Below are positions 25,025-33,531 of a DNA stretch of 52,174 nt, one piece after another. The translations under genes and the position numbers were made by a program. Below the pieces are notes generated by a model. The model saw only the letters and a program-made list of their open reading frames with translations, had not been told where the DNA came from and searched no databases. Position 1 is the first letter of the stretch. Each line of letters starts with the position of its first letter. Source of the DNA: Myxococcota bacterium (GTDB lineage Bacteria > Myxococcota_A > UBA9160 > SZUA-336); the NCBI GenBank assembly GCA_035498015.1, contig DATKAO010000092.1, positions 1-52,174 of the forward strand, in the 5' to 3' direction.

Positions 25025-26029
25025 GTGTACCGCGTCATTCCGCATCGACTAGGATCGTGGCTGGTGGGAGAGGGCTGGCGAGAACGCTGGTTGCGCCGAG
25101 CGTGGACGATCCCCGGATACGTCGCGGCCTGGCTCGTCTCGCTCGCGCTCGCGCCGTTCGCGGCGCTGGGCGTGTGGCTGGGCGCGGGCGTCGCCGCGCG
25201 GCTGTTGCTGTTCGCGGCCGTCTACCTCAGCTACGAGATGATCGGCCTGGCCGCGGCGGGGCTGCTGTTCGTGGCAGGGCGCGCGCGCGACCGGCAAGCG
25301 CACGCCGCGCTCCAGCGCTGGTGGGCGTGCAGCCTGTTCCGGGCCGCGGCGCGCATCTTCCGGCTCGAGCTCGAGGTGGCGGGCGACGAGGCGGCCGAGC
25401 CCGGCCCCGTGGTCGTGCTGATCCGCCACGCGAGCCTGCTCGACACGCTCCTGCCCGAGGTCGTGCTCGCCGACCGCCACCGCCTGCAGCTGCGCTACGT
25501 GCTGAAGCGCGAGCTGCTCGCGGACCCGTGCCTCGACGTGGTCGGCCAGCGCATCCAGTGCGCCTTCGTGCGCCGCGGCAGCGGCGAGACCGAGCGCGAG
25601 CTGGCGGCGATCGAGTCACTCGCCCGGGGGCTCGGCCCGCGCGAGGGCGCTCTGATCTACCCGGAGGGCACGCGCTTCACGCCGGACAAGCTCGCGCGGG
25701 CGCTCGAGCGCGTGCAGGCGCTGGCTCCCGAGCGGAGCGCGCGAGTGAGTCGCCTGCGCCACGTGCTGCCGGTGCGCAGTGCAGGGCCGCTCGCGCTGCT
25801 GGCTGCCGCGGCCCCGGCCGACGCGCTGTGGTTCGCGCACACGGGGCTCGAGGGACTGGCCACGCTGCGCGACGTGCTGCGCGGCGGGATCGTCGGGAGG
25901 CGCATCCGCGTCGCGCTGTGGCGCACGCCGCGGAGCGTGATTCCGGCCGCCGACGCGCTGCGTTGGCTCGATGAGCAGTGGGCGCGGGTCGACGACTGGG
26001 TCGACGCTGCGCGCGCGGAGGCGGGCTGA
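25025..26029 (+). CDS. PlsC-like 1-acylglycerol-3-phosphate acyltransferase
   Basis: This is a membrane acyltransferase of the AGPAT/PlsC family. N-terminal hydrophobic segments (about 30-95) are followed by VVVLIRHASLLDTLLPE (HX4D catalytic motif) and, about 80 residues later, ALIYPEGTRFTPDKLA (the EGTR phosphate-binding motif). Length 334 residues if GTG 25025 is used; GTG 25064 with an upstream AGGA is an alternative, so the first 13 residues are uncertain. Its stop overlaps the start of the DUF1295 gene (TGATG), placing it at the head of a lipid operon with DUF1295, CFA synthase and photolyase. Acceptor and acyl specificity are not predictable. Confidence 0.85.
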   Translation: MYRVIPHRLGSWLVGEGWRERWLRRAWTIPGYVAAWLVSLALAPFAALGVWLGAGVAARLLLFAAVYLSYEMIGLAAAGLLFVAGRARDRQAHAALQRWWACSLFRAAARIFRLELEVAGDEAAEPGPVVVLIRHASLLDTLLPEVVLADRHRLQLRYVLKRELLADPCLDVVGQRIQCAFVRRGSGETERELAAIESLARGLGPREGALIYPEGTRFTPDKLARALERVQALAPERSARVSRLRHVLPVRSAGPLALLAAAAPADALWFAHTGLEGLATLRDVLRGGIVGRRIRVALWRTPRSVIPAADALRWLDEQWARVDDWVDAARAEAG

Positions 26030-26820
26030 TGGAAATCGGGCAGCTCCTGGCAGCGAACGCGCTCGGGGTGACGGCGCTCATGTTCGGCACCTGGCTCGTG
26101 AGTCTCTCGCGCCGCGACGCGAGCATCGTCGACGTGGTCTGGGGGCTGGGCTTCGCGGCGATCGGAAAGGCGAGCTCGTTCCTGGCCGACGGCGTGCCCG
26201 CGCGGCGCGTGCTGATCACGGTGCTCGCCATGGTCTGGGGCCTGCGGCTGGCGGTGTATCTCTTGTGGCGCAACCAGGGCAAGCCCGAGGACCATCGCTA
26301 CCAGGCCATGCGCCGGCGCTGGGGCGCGCGCTTTCCGTGGGTGAGTCTCTTGACCGTATTCGGCCTGCAGGGCGTGCTGATGTGGACGATCTCGCTGCCG
26401 CTGCAGGTGGCCTGCGCCGCGCGCACGCCCGAGTCACTCGGCGCGCTGGACGCGCTGGGTGTGGCGCTGTGGCTGGTCGGCATGGCGTTCGAGACGCTCG
26501 GCGACGCGCAGCTGGCCCGCTTCCGCGCCGACCCGGCGAACGCCGGTCGCGTGCTCGACACCGGGCTGTGGCGCTACACCCGCCACCCCAACTACTTCGG
26601 CGACTGCCTGGTCTGGTGGGGGTTCTTCGCCCTCGCCGCGGGCACGCCGGGCGGCCTGTGGACGGTGATCTCACCGCTGCTCATGACGGTGCTGCTGCGG
26701 CGCGTGTCAGGAGTGACTCTGCTCGAGCGGTCACTTTCGCGGCGCAAGCCGGGCTGGGCCGAGTATGCGGCGCGCACCAACGCCTTCGTGCCGGGTCCGC
26801 CGCGCCGGCCGCGCGCCTGA
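26029..26820 (+). CDS. DUF1295 / steroid 5-alpha-reductase-like membrane protein
   Basis: This 263-residue polytopic protein has the DUF1295 signatures SIVDVVWGLGFAAI near the N-terminus and, in the C-terminal half, LWRYTRHPNYFGDCLVWWGFF (about 183-203), shared with isoprenylcysteine methyltransferase and steroid reductase-like enzymes that bind a nucleotide or SAM cofactor. About seven hydrophobic segments are visible. The ATG at 26029 overlaps the acyltransferase stop. In other bacteria this family often neighbours CFA synthase and photolyase genes, as here. Its reaction is not established; lipid reduction or methylation are candidates. Confidence 0.85.
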   Translation: MEIGQLLAANALGVTALMFGTWLVSLSRRDASIVDVVWGLGFAAIGKASSFLADGVPARRVLITVLAMVWGLRLAVYLLWRNQGKPEDHRYQAMRRRWGARFPWVSLLTVFGLQGVLMWTISLPLQVACAARTPESLGALDALGVALWLVGMAFETLGDAQLARFRADPANAGRVLDTGLWRYTRHPNYFGDCLVWWGFFALAAGTPGGLWTVISPLLMTVLLRRVSGVTLLERSLSRRKPGWAEYAARTNAFVPGPPRRPRA

Positions 26821-26903
26821 CCCAATCCGCCGCAATCGGCCTATACTGGGGGCCGGACGGAGTGGAGCCCCCCTATCGTGGCCCCAGTCACGAACACTCC
26901 CGT

Positions 26904-28178
26904 ATGAGCACCTCGAGCATTGCGCCGCGACACCTCCGCGGGAGTCATTCGCGGCCGCTGCAGCGGCTCGCGCGCCGAGCCCTGCTCGGGGCGCTCGAGA
27001 AGCTCGAGCGCGGCATGCTGCGCGTCGAGGACGAGCGCGGCGCGCGCGCGTTCGGCGCGCCCTGCGCCGACTTCCCCGAGCCGATCCGGCTCGAGGTGCG
27101 CGACGCGGCGTTCTGGCCGGCGGTCGTGCTGGGCGGCAGCGTGGGCGGGGGTCACTCGTACGTGCGCGGTGACTGGCGTACGAGCGATCTCACCGGTCTC
27201 TTGCGCATGATCCTGCAGAACGAGTCGGTGCTCCAGGGCTTCGACGCCGGGCTCGGGCGGCTCGGCGAGGCGGCGCGCCGCGTGCTGCACCGCCTGCGGC
27301 GCAACGACCGGCCGGGCAGCCGGCGGAACATCCGCGCGCACTACGACCTCGGGAACGACTTCTTCGCGCTGTTCCTCGACCCGACCATGACTTACTCGGC
27401 GGGCATCTTCGAGCGCGAGTCGTCGACGCTGGAGGAGGCCTCGCTCGCGAAGTACGAGCGCATCTGCCGCAAGCTCGCGCTCGGCCCGAACGATCGCGTG
27501 CTCGAGATCGGCAGCGGCTGGGGGGGCTTCGCGCTGCACGCGGCGCGCACGCGCGGCTGCCGGGTCACGACCACGACGCTCTCGCCGGCGCAGCGCGAGG
27601 TGGCGCTCGAGCGCGTCGCGGCGGCGGGGCTCGCCGACCGGGTGCAGGTGCTGCTCGAGGACTACCGCGAGCTGCGCGGCCGCTTCGACAAGCTGGTGTC
27701 GATCGAGATGATCGAGGCGGTGGGTCACCAGTATCTCGACGCCTTCTTCCGCACCTGCGCGGCGCGGCTCGAGCCGCACGGGCTGATGGCGCTGCAGGCG
27801 ATCCTGATCGCCGACGGGCTGTACGAGTCGGCGCGCCGCGGCGTGGACTTCATCAAGGCCTACATCTTCCCGGGCGGCTGCCTGCCGTCGCTGGCCCGGA
27901 TCGGACAGTCACTCGCCAGCGCCTGCGACCTGCGCGTGGTGCACTTCGAGGACCTGACGCCGCACTACGCGCGCACGCTGCGCAGCTGGTGCGCGCGCTT
28001 CCTGGAGAACCGCGCGGCGATCTCGCGCCTGGGCTACTCGGCCGAGTTCCAGCGCATGTGGGAGTACTATCTCTGCTACTGCGAGGCGGGCTTCCTCGAG
28101 CGCCGCACGGCCTCGGCGCAGCTCTTGCTCGCCATGCCGGGGGCACGCGGCGAGCCGATTCTCGGGGCTCTTGGCTGA
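26904..28178 (+). CDS. cfa: Cyclopropane-fatty-acyl-phospholipid synthase family
   Basis: This enzyme transfers a methylene from SAM to unsaturated acyl chains of membrane phospholipids. The 424-residue protein has an N-terminal lipid-binding domain (about 30-130), then RAHYDLGNDFFALFLDPTMTYSAGIF (about 149-174), VLEIGSGWGGFALHAART (SAM motif I), TTTLSPAQ, KLVSIEMIEAVGHQYLDAFF, YIFPGGCLPSL, and a C-terminal WEYYLCYCEAGFLERR with the family's conserved Tyr and Glu. Frame is open far upstream; ATG 26904 is the first that gives the family N-terminus. It follows DUF1295 by 83 bases and ends exactly where photolyase begins. The modification could also be a different SAM-dependent chain modification. 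Confidence 0.93.
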   Translation: MSTSSIAPRHLRGSHSRPLQRLARRALLGALEKLERGMLRVEDERGARAFGAPCADFPEPIRLEVRDAAFWPAVVLGGSVGGGHSYVRGDWRTSDLTGLLRMILQNESVLQGFDAGLGRLGEAARRVLHRLRRNDRPGSRRNIRAHYDLGNDFFALFLDPTMTYSAGIFERESSTLEEASLAKYERICRKLALGPNDRVLEIGSGWGGFALHAARTRGCRVTTTTLSPAQREVALERVAAAGLADRVQVLLEDYRELRGRFDKLVSIEMIEAVGHQYLDAFFRTCAARLEPHGLMALQAILIADGLYESARRGVDFIKAYIFPGGCLPSLARIGQSLASACDLRVVHFEDLTPHYARTLRSWCARFLENRAAISRLGYSAEFQRMWEYYLCYCEAGFLERRTASAQLLLAMPGARGEPILGALG

Positions 28179-29636
28179 ATGACTTCGTTCGCCTTCGGCT
28201 CACTGCGCGGGCCTTCGGCCCTGGCAGCCGGCCCCGCCTCCATCCGGGCGCTTCACTGGTTCCGCAGCGACCTGCGGGTCGCGGACAACACGGCGCTCCT
28301 CGCCGCGGCGGCGCGCGCCGAGCGACTCACCTGCGTGTTCGTGCTCGACGACCGCCTGCTGCGCGGGCCCGGGTGCGCGGCGCCGCGCGTGCGCTTCCTG
28401 CTGGATTGCTTGAGCCGGCTCGCGGGGGAGCTCGAGCGGCGCGGCTCGGCGCTGGTGGTCCGGCGCGGCGACCCGGCGGCCGAGCTGGTGCGTCTGGCCG
28501 CCGAGGCGCGCGCGGAGCTCGTGACCTGGAACCGCGACTACGGCCCGTTCGCGCGGGCGCGCGACGCAAGGGTGACTCGCGCGCTCGAACGCGCCGGCGT
28601 GCGCGTCCAGACCCACCGGGACCGGGTCGTGTTCGAGTCCGATCAGGTGCGCACGCGCGCCGGCCGGCCGTTCTCGGTCTACACGCCCTACCGGCGCGCC
28701 TGGCTCGAGCGCTGGTCGCGTGAGCCGGCGCCGGCGCAGCGCGCGCCCCGCCTGCCGCCGCCGATCCACGGAGTGACTCGCGGCGCGCTGCCTGCGGCCG
28801 AGCCCGGCCCGCCGCTTCCGGCCGGCGGCTCGAGCGCCGCGCTGCGCCGGCTCGACGCCTTCCTCGAGCGCGCGCTCGCCGACTACGCCTGGCGCCGTGA
28901 CCTGCCCGCCGAGGCCGGGACCTCGCGCCTCTCCGCGGCGCTGCGCTTCGGCACCGTGTCCGTTCGTACCTGTCTGGCGCGCGCCGCCGCCGCCGCCGCG
29001 GACGACCGCCGCCGGCGCAGCGGCGCGGCGAAGTGGCGCGACGAGCTGGTGTGGCGCGAGTTCTACCACGCGGTCCTGGCGGAGAACCCGCGCGTGCTGA
29101 CTCACGCCTGGCGGCCCGAGCTCGACTCGCTCGAGTGGAACGACGACGAGGCCGGGCTCCGCGCCTGGTGCGCCGGCCGCACGGGCTATCCCTTCGTCGA
29201 CGCCGGCATGCGCGAGCTGGTTGCGACGGGCTGGATGCACAATCGCGCACGCATGGCCGTGGCGAGCTTCCTGACCAAGGACCTGGGCATCGACTGGCGC
29301 CGGGGCGAAGCGTTCTTCATGCAGTCACTCGTCGACGGCGACCCGGCCAGCAACAACGGCGGCTGGCAGTGGGCCGCCTCGACCGGCAGCGACGCGCAGC
29401 CCTGGTTCCGGATCTTCAACCCGGTGACTCAGGGCGAGCGCTTCGATCCCGACGGCCGCTACGTCCGGCGCTGGCTGCCCGAGCTGCGCCGGCTGCGCGG
29501 CGCTCGCGCGCACCGGCCGTGGCAGGCCGAGTCACTCGCCCGCGGCTACCCGCCGCGCATCGTCGACCACGCCGAGGCGCGCGCGCAGGCGCTCGCGCGC
29601 TTCCGCGCCGCGCTGGCTCAGAAGCCCTTCACGTAG
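28179..29636 (+). CDS. phrB: Class I CPD deoxyribodipyrimidine photolyase
   Basis: This light-driven repair enzyme splits cyclobutane pyrimidine dimers with FAD and an antenna pigment. Features: HWFRSDLRVADNTAL (about 27-41), VTWNRDYGPFARARDA, SRLSAALRFGTVSVR, WRDELVWREFYH, and FVDAGMRELVATGWMHNRARM followed by FLTKDLGIDWRRGEAFFM and DGDPASNNGGWQWAASTGSDAQPWFRIFNP, the FAD site and Trp relay. The protein is 485 residues with an N-terminal extension of about 23 residues encoded by the TTCGTTCG repeat (28183-28209). ATG 28179 directly follows the cfa stop. CofG/CofH at 40-42 kb could provide an 8-HDF antenna, but this gene does not prove which antenna is used. Confidence 0.94.
   Translation: MTSFAFGSLRGPSALAAGPASIRALHWFRSDLRVADNTALLAAAARAERLTCVFVLDDRLLRGPGCAAPRVRFLLDCLSRLAGELERRGSALVVRRGDPAAELVRLAAEARAELVTWNRDYGPFARARDARVTRALERAGVRVQTHRDRVVFESDQVRTRAGRPFSVYTPYRRAWLERWSREPAPAQRAPRLPPPIHGVTRGALPAAEPGPPLPAGGSSAALRRLDAFLERALADYAWRRDLPAEAGTSRLSAALRFGTVSVRTCLARAAAAAADDRRRRSGAAKWRDELVWREFYHAVLAENPRVLTHAWRPELDSLEWNDDEAGLRAWCAGRTGYPFVDAGMRELVATGWMHNRARMAVASFLTKDLGIDWRRGEAFFMQSLVDGDPASNNGGWQWAASTGSDAQPWFRIFNPVTQGERFDPDGRYVRRWLPELRRLRGARAHRPWQAESLARGYPPRIVDHAEARAQALARFRAALAQKPFT
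28183..28209 (+). repeat. TTCGTTCG-type dispersed repeat, copy 2, inside the photolyase 5' end
   Basis: The same 27-base unit as 20203-20229 (two mismatches), in plus orientation, starts four bases after the annotated photolyase ATG and is followed by a GGGCC-TTC-GGCCC hairpin. The start codon and first ten residues of photolyase therefore appear to derive from a repeat, or the true start is downstream at a non-ATG codon. Confidence 0.6.
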
Positions 29637-30235
29637 GGCAGCGACCAGGCCTTCGCGAGCACCTGCTCGCGCGCCTCGAGCAGCGTGCGCATGGCGTCCC
29701 AGCTGCCGTCCATGAGCTGGCCGCGCGCGCCGTCGGGCATGCGCACCGGCGCCGAGCCGCCGCGCCAGGTCACGTTGCGCGCCGCCAGGTCGATCACGAT
29801 CTCCTGCGAGGGGTCGAGCTCGACCGCGTCCATGAGCTTTGCCACGTCGGCGCGCGCCGCGGTGACTGCCGGAATGCCCAGGGCGATGCAGTTGCCGAAG
29901 AAGATCTCCGCGAACGACTCACCCACGATGGCGCGGATGCCCCAGCGCGCCAGCGCCTGCGGCGCGTGCTCGCGCGAGCTGCCGCAGCCGAAGTTCTGGT
30001 TCACCACCAGCACCTCGGCGCCGCGGAAGCGCTTGTCGTCGAACGGGTGACCCTTGGGCACGCCGTCGGAGGTGAAGCGCGAGTCGCGGAACACGAACTC
30101 CTCGAGCCCCGCGAAGCGGATCGAGGTCATGTAGCGCGCGGGGATGATCTGGTCGGTGTCGATGTCGTTCCCGCGCACCACCACGCCGCGACCGCGGCGC
30201 TTGGTGACTCGCTCGGCGTCGAGCTTGGTGCTCAC
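29618..30235 (-). CDS. leuD: 3-isopropylmalate dehydratase small subunit
   Basis: LeuD is the swivel-domain partner of LeuC and isomerises 2-isopropylmalate to 3-isopropylmalate in leucine biosynthesis. The 205-residue protein has [19 protein letters not shown] (about 22-40), [31 protein letters not shown] and [24 protein letters not shown], all diagnostic. The GTG at 30235 overlaps the leuC stop (GTGA, 30232-30235), so the pair is coupled. Its 3' end overlaps the convergent photolyase by 19 bases. leuA and leuB are not in the window. Confidence 0.95.
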   Translation of the reverse strand: MSTKLDAERVTKRRGRGVVVRGNDIDTDQIIPARYMTSIRFAGLEEFVFRDSRFTSDGVPKGHPFDDKRFRGAEVLVVNQNFGCGSSREHAPQALARWGIRAIVGESFAEIFFGNCIALGIPAVTAARADVAKLMDAVELDPSQEIVIDLAARNVTWRGGSAPVRMPDGARGQLMDGSWDAMRTLLEAREQVLAKAWSLPYVKGF

Positions 30236-31632
30236 AGCAGCTCCCGCACGTCGGCCACGCGCCCGCGCAGCGCCGCAGCGGCGACCATGGCCGGGCTCAT
30301 CAACAGCGTGCGCCCGGTGGGGCTGCCCTGGCGGCCCTTGAAGTTGCGGTTCGAGCTCGAGGCGCACATCTCGCGCCCGATCAGCTTGTCGGGGTTCATC
30401 GCGAGACACATCGAGCAGCCGGCCTCGCGCCACTGGAAGCCCGCGGCGCGGAACACCTCGTGCAGCCCCTCGGCCTCGGCCTGCACGCGCACCGCCTCGG
30501 AGCCGGGCACGACCAGCGCGCGCACGCCGGGCGCCACGCGTCCGGTCTTCGCCACGCGCGCGGCCTCGCGCAGGTCGCTGATGCGGCCGTTGGTGCAGGA
30601 GCCGATGAACGCGACCTGGATCGGCGTGCCGGCGATCGGGCGGCCGGGCACGAGGTCCATGAACTTGTACGCGTCCTCGGCCGACGCGCGGTCGTCCTCG
30701 GCGAGCTCCGAGGTCTTGGGCAGGTTCTCGGTCACGCCGATGGCCTGACCCGGGTTCGTGCCCCAGGTCACCGTCGGCGCGATCTCGCTCGCCGGCAGCT
30801 CGACCGAGTCGTCGAAGGCCGCGTCGGAGTCACTCGCCATGCTGCGCCACCAGCCGACCGCGCGCTCGAAGGCCGCACCCTGCGGCGCAAAGCGCCGCCC
30901 GCGCAGGAAGTCGAAGGTGGTGTCGTCGGGGTTCACGTAGCCCACGCGCGCGCCGCCCTCGATCGACATGTTGCACAGGGTCATGCGCTCCTCCATCGAC
31001 ATGCGCTCGACGGCCGCGCCCGCATACTCGTACGCGAAGCCCACGCCGCCCTTCACGCCGAGCCGGCGGATGATGTGCAGGATCACGTCCTTGGCGTACA
31101 CGCCGAAGCCGGTCGTGCCCGACACCTCGATGCGCCGCACCTTCGGCCGCGCCAGCGCGAGACACTGCGAGGCCAGCACGTCGCGCACCTGGCTCGTGCC
31201 GATGCCGAACGCGATCGCGCCGAACGCGCCGTGGGTCGAGGTGTGGCTGTCACCGCAGGCGATCGTGAGCCCGGGCTGGGTGAGCCCGAGCTCGGGCCCG
31301 ATCACGTGCACGATGCCCTGGCTGCCGGAGCCGATGTCGAAGAACGGGATGCCGTGGCGCTGCGTGTTCGACTCGATCGCCTGCAGCATCTCCTCGGCCT
31401 GCCGGTCGCGCAGCGGCCGCGCGTGCGTGTCGGTCGGCACGATGTGGTCGACGGTCGCGAACGTCCGCGAGGGCACGAGCACGGGCAGGCCCGCGTCGTC
31501 GAGCATCTGGAAGCCCTGCGGGCTCGTCACCTCGTGGATCAGGTGCAGCCCGATGAAGAGCTGGGTCTGGCCGCCCGGCAGCTCGCGCACCGTGTGCAGG
31601 TCCCAGACCTTGTCGAGCAGGCTCCGTCCCAT
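30232..31632 (-). CDS. leuC: 3-isopropylmalate dehydratase large subunit
   Basis: This aconitase-superfamily [4Fe-4S] enzyme has 466 residues. Signatures include ATVDHIVPT (about 60-68), [23 protein letters not shown] (about 130-152), [17 protein letters not shown] with one cluster Cys, [13 protein letters not shown] with the other two cluster Cys residues, and NRNFKGRQG. All three cluster ligands are present. It is the proximal gene of the leuCD pair, starting at ATG 31632. The upstream bases show no obvious Shine-Dalgarno on the coding strand. A methyltransferase gene ends 28 bases upstream. Confidence 0.96.
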   Translation of the reverse strand: MGRSLLDKVWDLHTVRELPGGQTQLFIGLHLIHEVTSPQGFQMLDDAGLPVLVPSRTFATVDHIVPTDTHARPLRDRQAEEMLQAIESNTQRHGIPFFDIGSGSQGIVHVIGPELGLTQPGLTIACGDSHTSTHGAFGAIAFGIGTSQVRDVLASQCLALARPKVRRIEVSGTTGFGVYAKDVILHIIRRLGVKGGVGFAYEYAGAAVERMSMEERMTLCNMSIEGGARVGYVNPDDTTFDFLRGRRFAPQGAAFERAVGWWRSMASDSDAAFDDSVELPASEIAPTVTWGTNPGQAIGVTENLPKTSELAEDDRASAEDAYKFMDLVPGRPIAGTPIQVAFIGSCTNGRISDLREAARVAKTGRVAPGVRALVVPGSEAVRVQAEAEGLHEVFRAAGFQWREAGCSMCLAMNPDKLIGREMCASSSNRNFKGRQGSPTGRTLLMSPAMVAAAALRGRVADVRELL

Positions 31633-31659
31633 GGGAGGACGGATGTTAACAAAGGTTGG

Positions 31660-32418
31660 CTAGCGCTCGGCGACCAGCTGGTACGGGCCGGTCGGGCGTT
31701 CGCCTTCGCCGATCGGGCGGGCGTTCGCCAGGTCGTACTCCTGCAGGTAGCGCACGCTCTCGAAGCCGGCTTCGGCGAGCAGCTGCTCGGCCTGCTGCGG
31801 CGGCACGTAGCGCCGGTGCGACACGTGCTCGCAGGGCGGTCCGCCGTCGATCGTGAACACCTGCGTGCGGCGCTCGAGCAGTGGCGTCAGCATCTCGCGC
31901 TTGTCGCGCACGTGCAGCACGCGGCCCTTCACCGTGCGCTCGATGTCGCGCCACTGACCATTCGTCTCGGGCCGCATCATGGGCAGCGGACAGAAGCAGT
32001 CGAGCGCGATCACGCCCGGCGCCTTCATGCAGCGCGACAGGTGACGCAGGAAGAGCCGCTGCTCCTCCACGTCGATCAGCGCATTGAACGCGTAGAGCGT
32101 GGCGAAGACGACGTCGAACTTCTCGAAGAGCGCGCTGTTGCGAAAGTCGAAGTCGGCCAGGCGCACCCGGTCCTGCCAGGGCTCGAGCTTGCGGCGCGCG
32201 ACCTCGAGCATGGGCCGCGACACGTCGACGCCCAGCGCCTCGTGCCCGGCTTCGCCGAGCTTCGCCAGCACGCGGCCGGTGCCGCAGCCGACCTCGAGGA
32301 CCGGACCCGGGTACTTCGCCGCCAGGTCGAGGTACAGCGGCAGATCCAGGCGGAAGTCGGCCGCGAACAGGGCGTGGAACTCGGCGTACTGGCGCTCGGC
32401 GGAGTGGCGGGTCTGCAT
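31660..32418 (-). CDS. Class I SAM-dependent methyltransferase
   Basis: The 252-residue protein has PVLEVGCGTGRVLAKLGEAG (motif I, about 40-59), ALGVDVSRPMLEVARRK (motif post-I), RVRLADFDFRN, and VVFATLYAFNALIDVEEQRLFLRHLSRCMKAPGVIALD, the canonical motif II to III region. The C-terminal half has a strand pattern with HVSHRRYVPPQQAEQLLAEAGF. The family acts on many small molecules; nothing identifies the substrate. It precedes leuCD on the same strand and is divergent from the acyltransferase gene at 32542, with an inverted repeat in between. Confidence 0.82.
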   Translation of the reverse strand: MQTRHSAERQYAEFHALFAADFRLDLPLYLDLAAKYPGPVLEVGCGTGRVLAKLGEAGHEALGVDVSRPMLEVARRKLEPWQDRVRLADFDFRNSALFEKFDVVFATLYAFNALIDVEEQRLFLRHLSRCMKAPGVIALDCFCPLPMMRPETNGQWRDIERTVKGRVLHVRDKREMLTPLLERRTQVFTIDGGPPCEHVSHRRYVPPQQAEQLLAEAGFESVRYLQEYDLANARPIGEGERPTGPYQLVAER

Positions 32419-32461
32419 GCGCGCGGGACTCTGCGCGGGACGAAAGGTCCACGCAAACTCC

Positions 32462-32480
32462 GTGTCGTGATCGGCGACAC
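32462..32480. promoter_or_regulatory. Inverted repeat GTGTCG-N7-CGACAC in a divergent promoter region
   Basis: Perfect 6-bp arms with a 7-base centre lie in the 123-bp spacer between the methyltransferase and the second PlsC-like gene. Position and symmetry suit an operator; no regulator gene is adjacent. Confidence 0.3.
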
Positions 32481-32541
32481 AAGAGCTGCCACGATTGGAA
32501 GGTCCGAGACATCACGCGAGCCGCGCGCGCTATGCTCGGGC

Positions 32542-33513
32542 GTGTTGGGCGAGGCGGCGAACCGGAGACACTCCGCACTCGATCGGACCGCGCTGTTCGC
32601 GGAGGTCGCGGCGGGCCTCTCTGCCTGGGGTGCGGGCGAGCGCGACCCGCTCGAAGTCTCGGTCGCGAAGGAGCTCGAGGCGTTCTCCGACACGGAGCTC
32701 TCGGAGTTCGCGGAACGATTGGTCGGGACCGGCGCTGACTGGGGCTTCCATCCGTTCGATCCGATCGCGCGCCGGCTGTCGCGGCTCGCGCAAGCGCGGG
32801 TGCTCCTGCCCGGCTCGGGTCTTTCGGCGAGCGAGTCGCTCGAGCGCGCGCGCAAGGGTCCGGTGTTCTTCGTCGCCAATCACCTTTCGTACGTCGACGC
32901 GAACATTCTCGACGCGCTCTTCGTCTCGGCCGGCTTCCAGGACGTGGCCGACCGACTCACCGTGCTGGTCGGCCCCAAGGTCTTCCAGACACCCACGCGG
33001 CGGCTGGCGAGTCTGTGCTTCGGGACGATCAAGATTCCGCAGAGTCAGAGCATCGCGTCGGAGGAGGCGGTGATGCCGCGCCGCGAGGTCGCGCGCCTGG
33101 CGGAGCAGACACTGCGCTCGGTGGCGGAGCGGCACGCGGCCGGCGAGCACGTCCACATCTTCATCGAGGGCACGCGCAGCCGCACCGGCGCCCTGCAGCG
33201 CGTGCTGGCCGCCTCGGCGCGCTACTTCGAGACCGAAGGCGCCACGATCATTCCGATCGGTCTGTGGGGAACGGAGCGGCTGGTGCCGCTCGACCGCATG
33301 CAAGTGACTCCCGCTCAGGCCAACGCCCGGGCGGGGCGGCCGATCGCCGCGGCGGAGCTGTCCGCGCGTGCCGGCGGCAAGCGGCCGGTCATTGCCGACG
33401 CGCTCGGCTTCCTGATCGCGGACCTCCTGCCACCGTCCTACCGCGGCGTGTACGGCGAGGTCACACCGGCGCTCGCGGCGGCCCGCGCGGCGGCGGCGAG
33501 CTTCTCCGTCTGA
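32542..33513 (+). CDS. Second PlsC-like acyltransferase
   Basis: This 323-residue acyltransferase-superfamily protein has VFFVANHLSYVDANILDALF, with HX4D (HLSYVD, about 115-120), and HIFIEGTRSRTGALQ (EGTR motif, about 210-224). KVFQTPTRRLASLCFGTIKIP between them matches the acceptor region. No clear transmembrane helix is visible before the motif, unlike the PlsC-like protein at 25025. A GTG at 32542 (or TTG 32545) begins the frame after a TATGCT-like element. The open frame continues much further upstream as antisense to leuC and is not used. Downstream secreted gene starts 18 bases after its stop. Confidence 0.8.
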   Translation: MLGEAANRRHSALDRTALFAEVAAGLSAWGAGERDPLEVSVAKELEAFSDTELSEFAERLVGTGADWGFHPFDPIARRLSRLAQARVLLPGSGLSASESLERARKGPVFFVANHLSYVDANILDALFVSAGFQDVADRLTVLVGPKVFQTPTRRLASLCFGTIKIPQSQSIASEEAVMPRREVARLAEQTLRSVAERHAAGEHVHIFIEGTRSRTGALQRVLAASARYFETEGATIIPIGLWGTERLVPLDRMQVTPAQANARAGRPIAAAELSARAGGKRPVIADALGFLIADLLPPSYRGVYGEVTPALAAARAAAASFSV

Positions 33514-33531
33514 TGCGCCGATAGGCGAGTC

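Noticed and set aside
30460-32541. Upstream extension of the second PlsC-like gene to over 1000 codons
   Set aside because: The extension runs antisense through leuC and the methyltransferase; the acyltransferase needs only 32542-33513.
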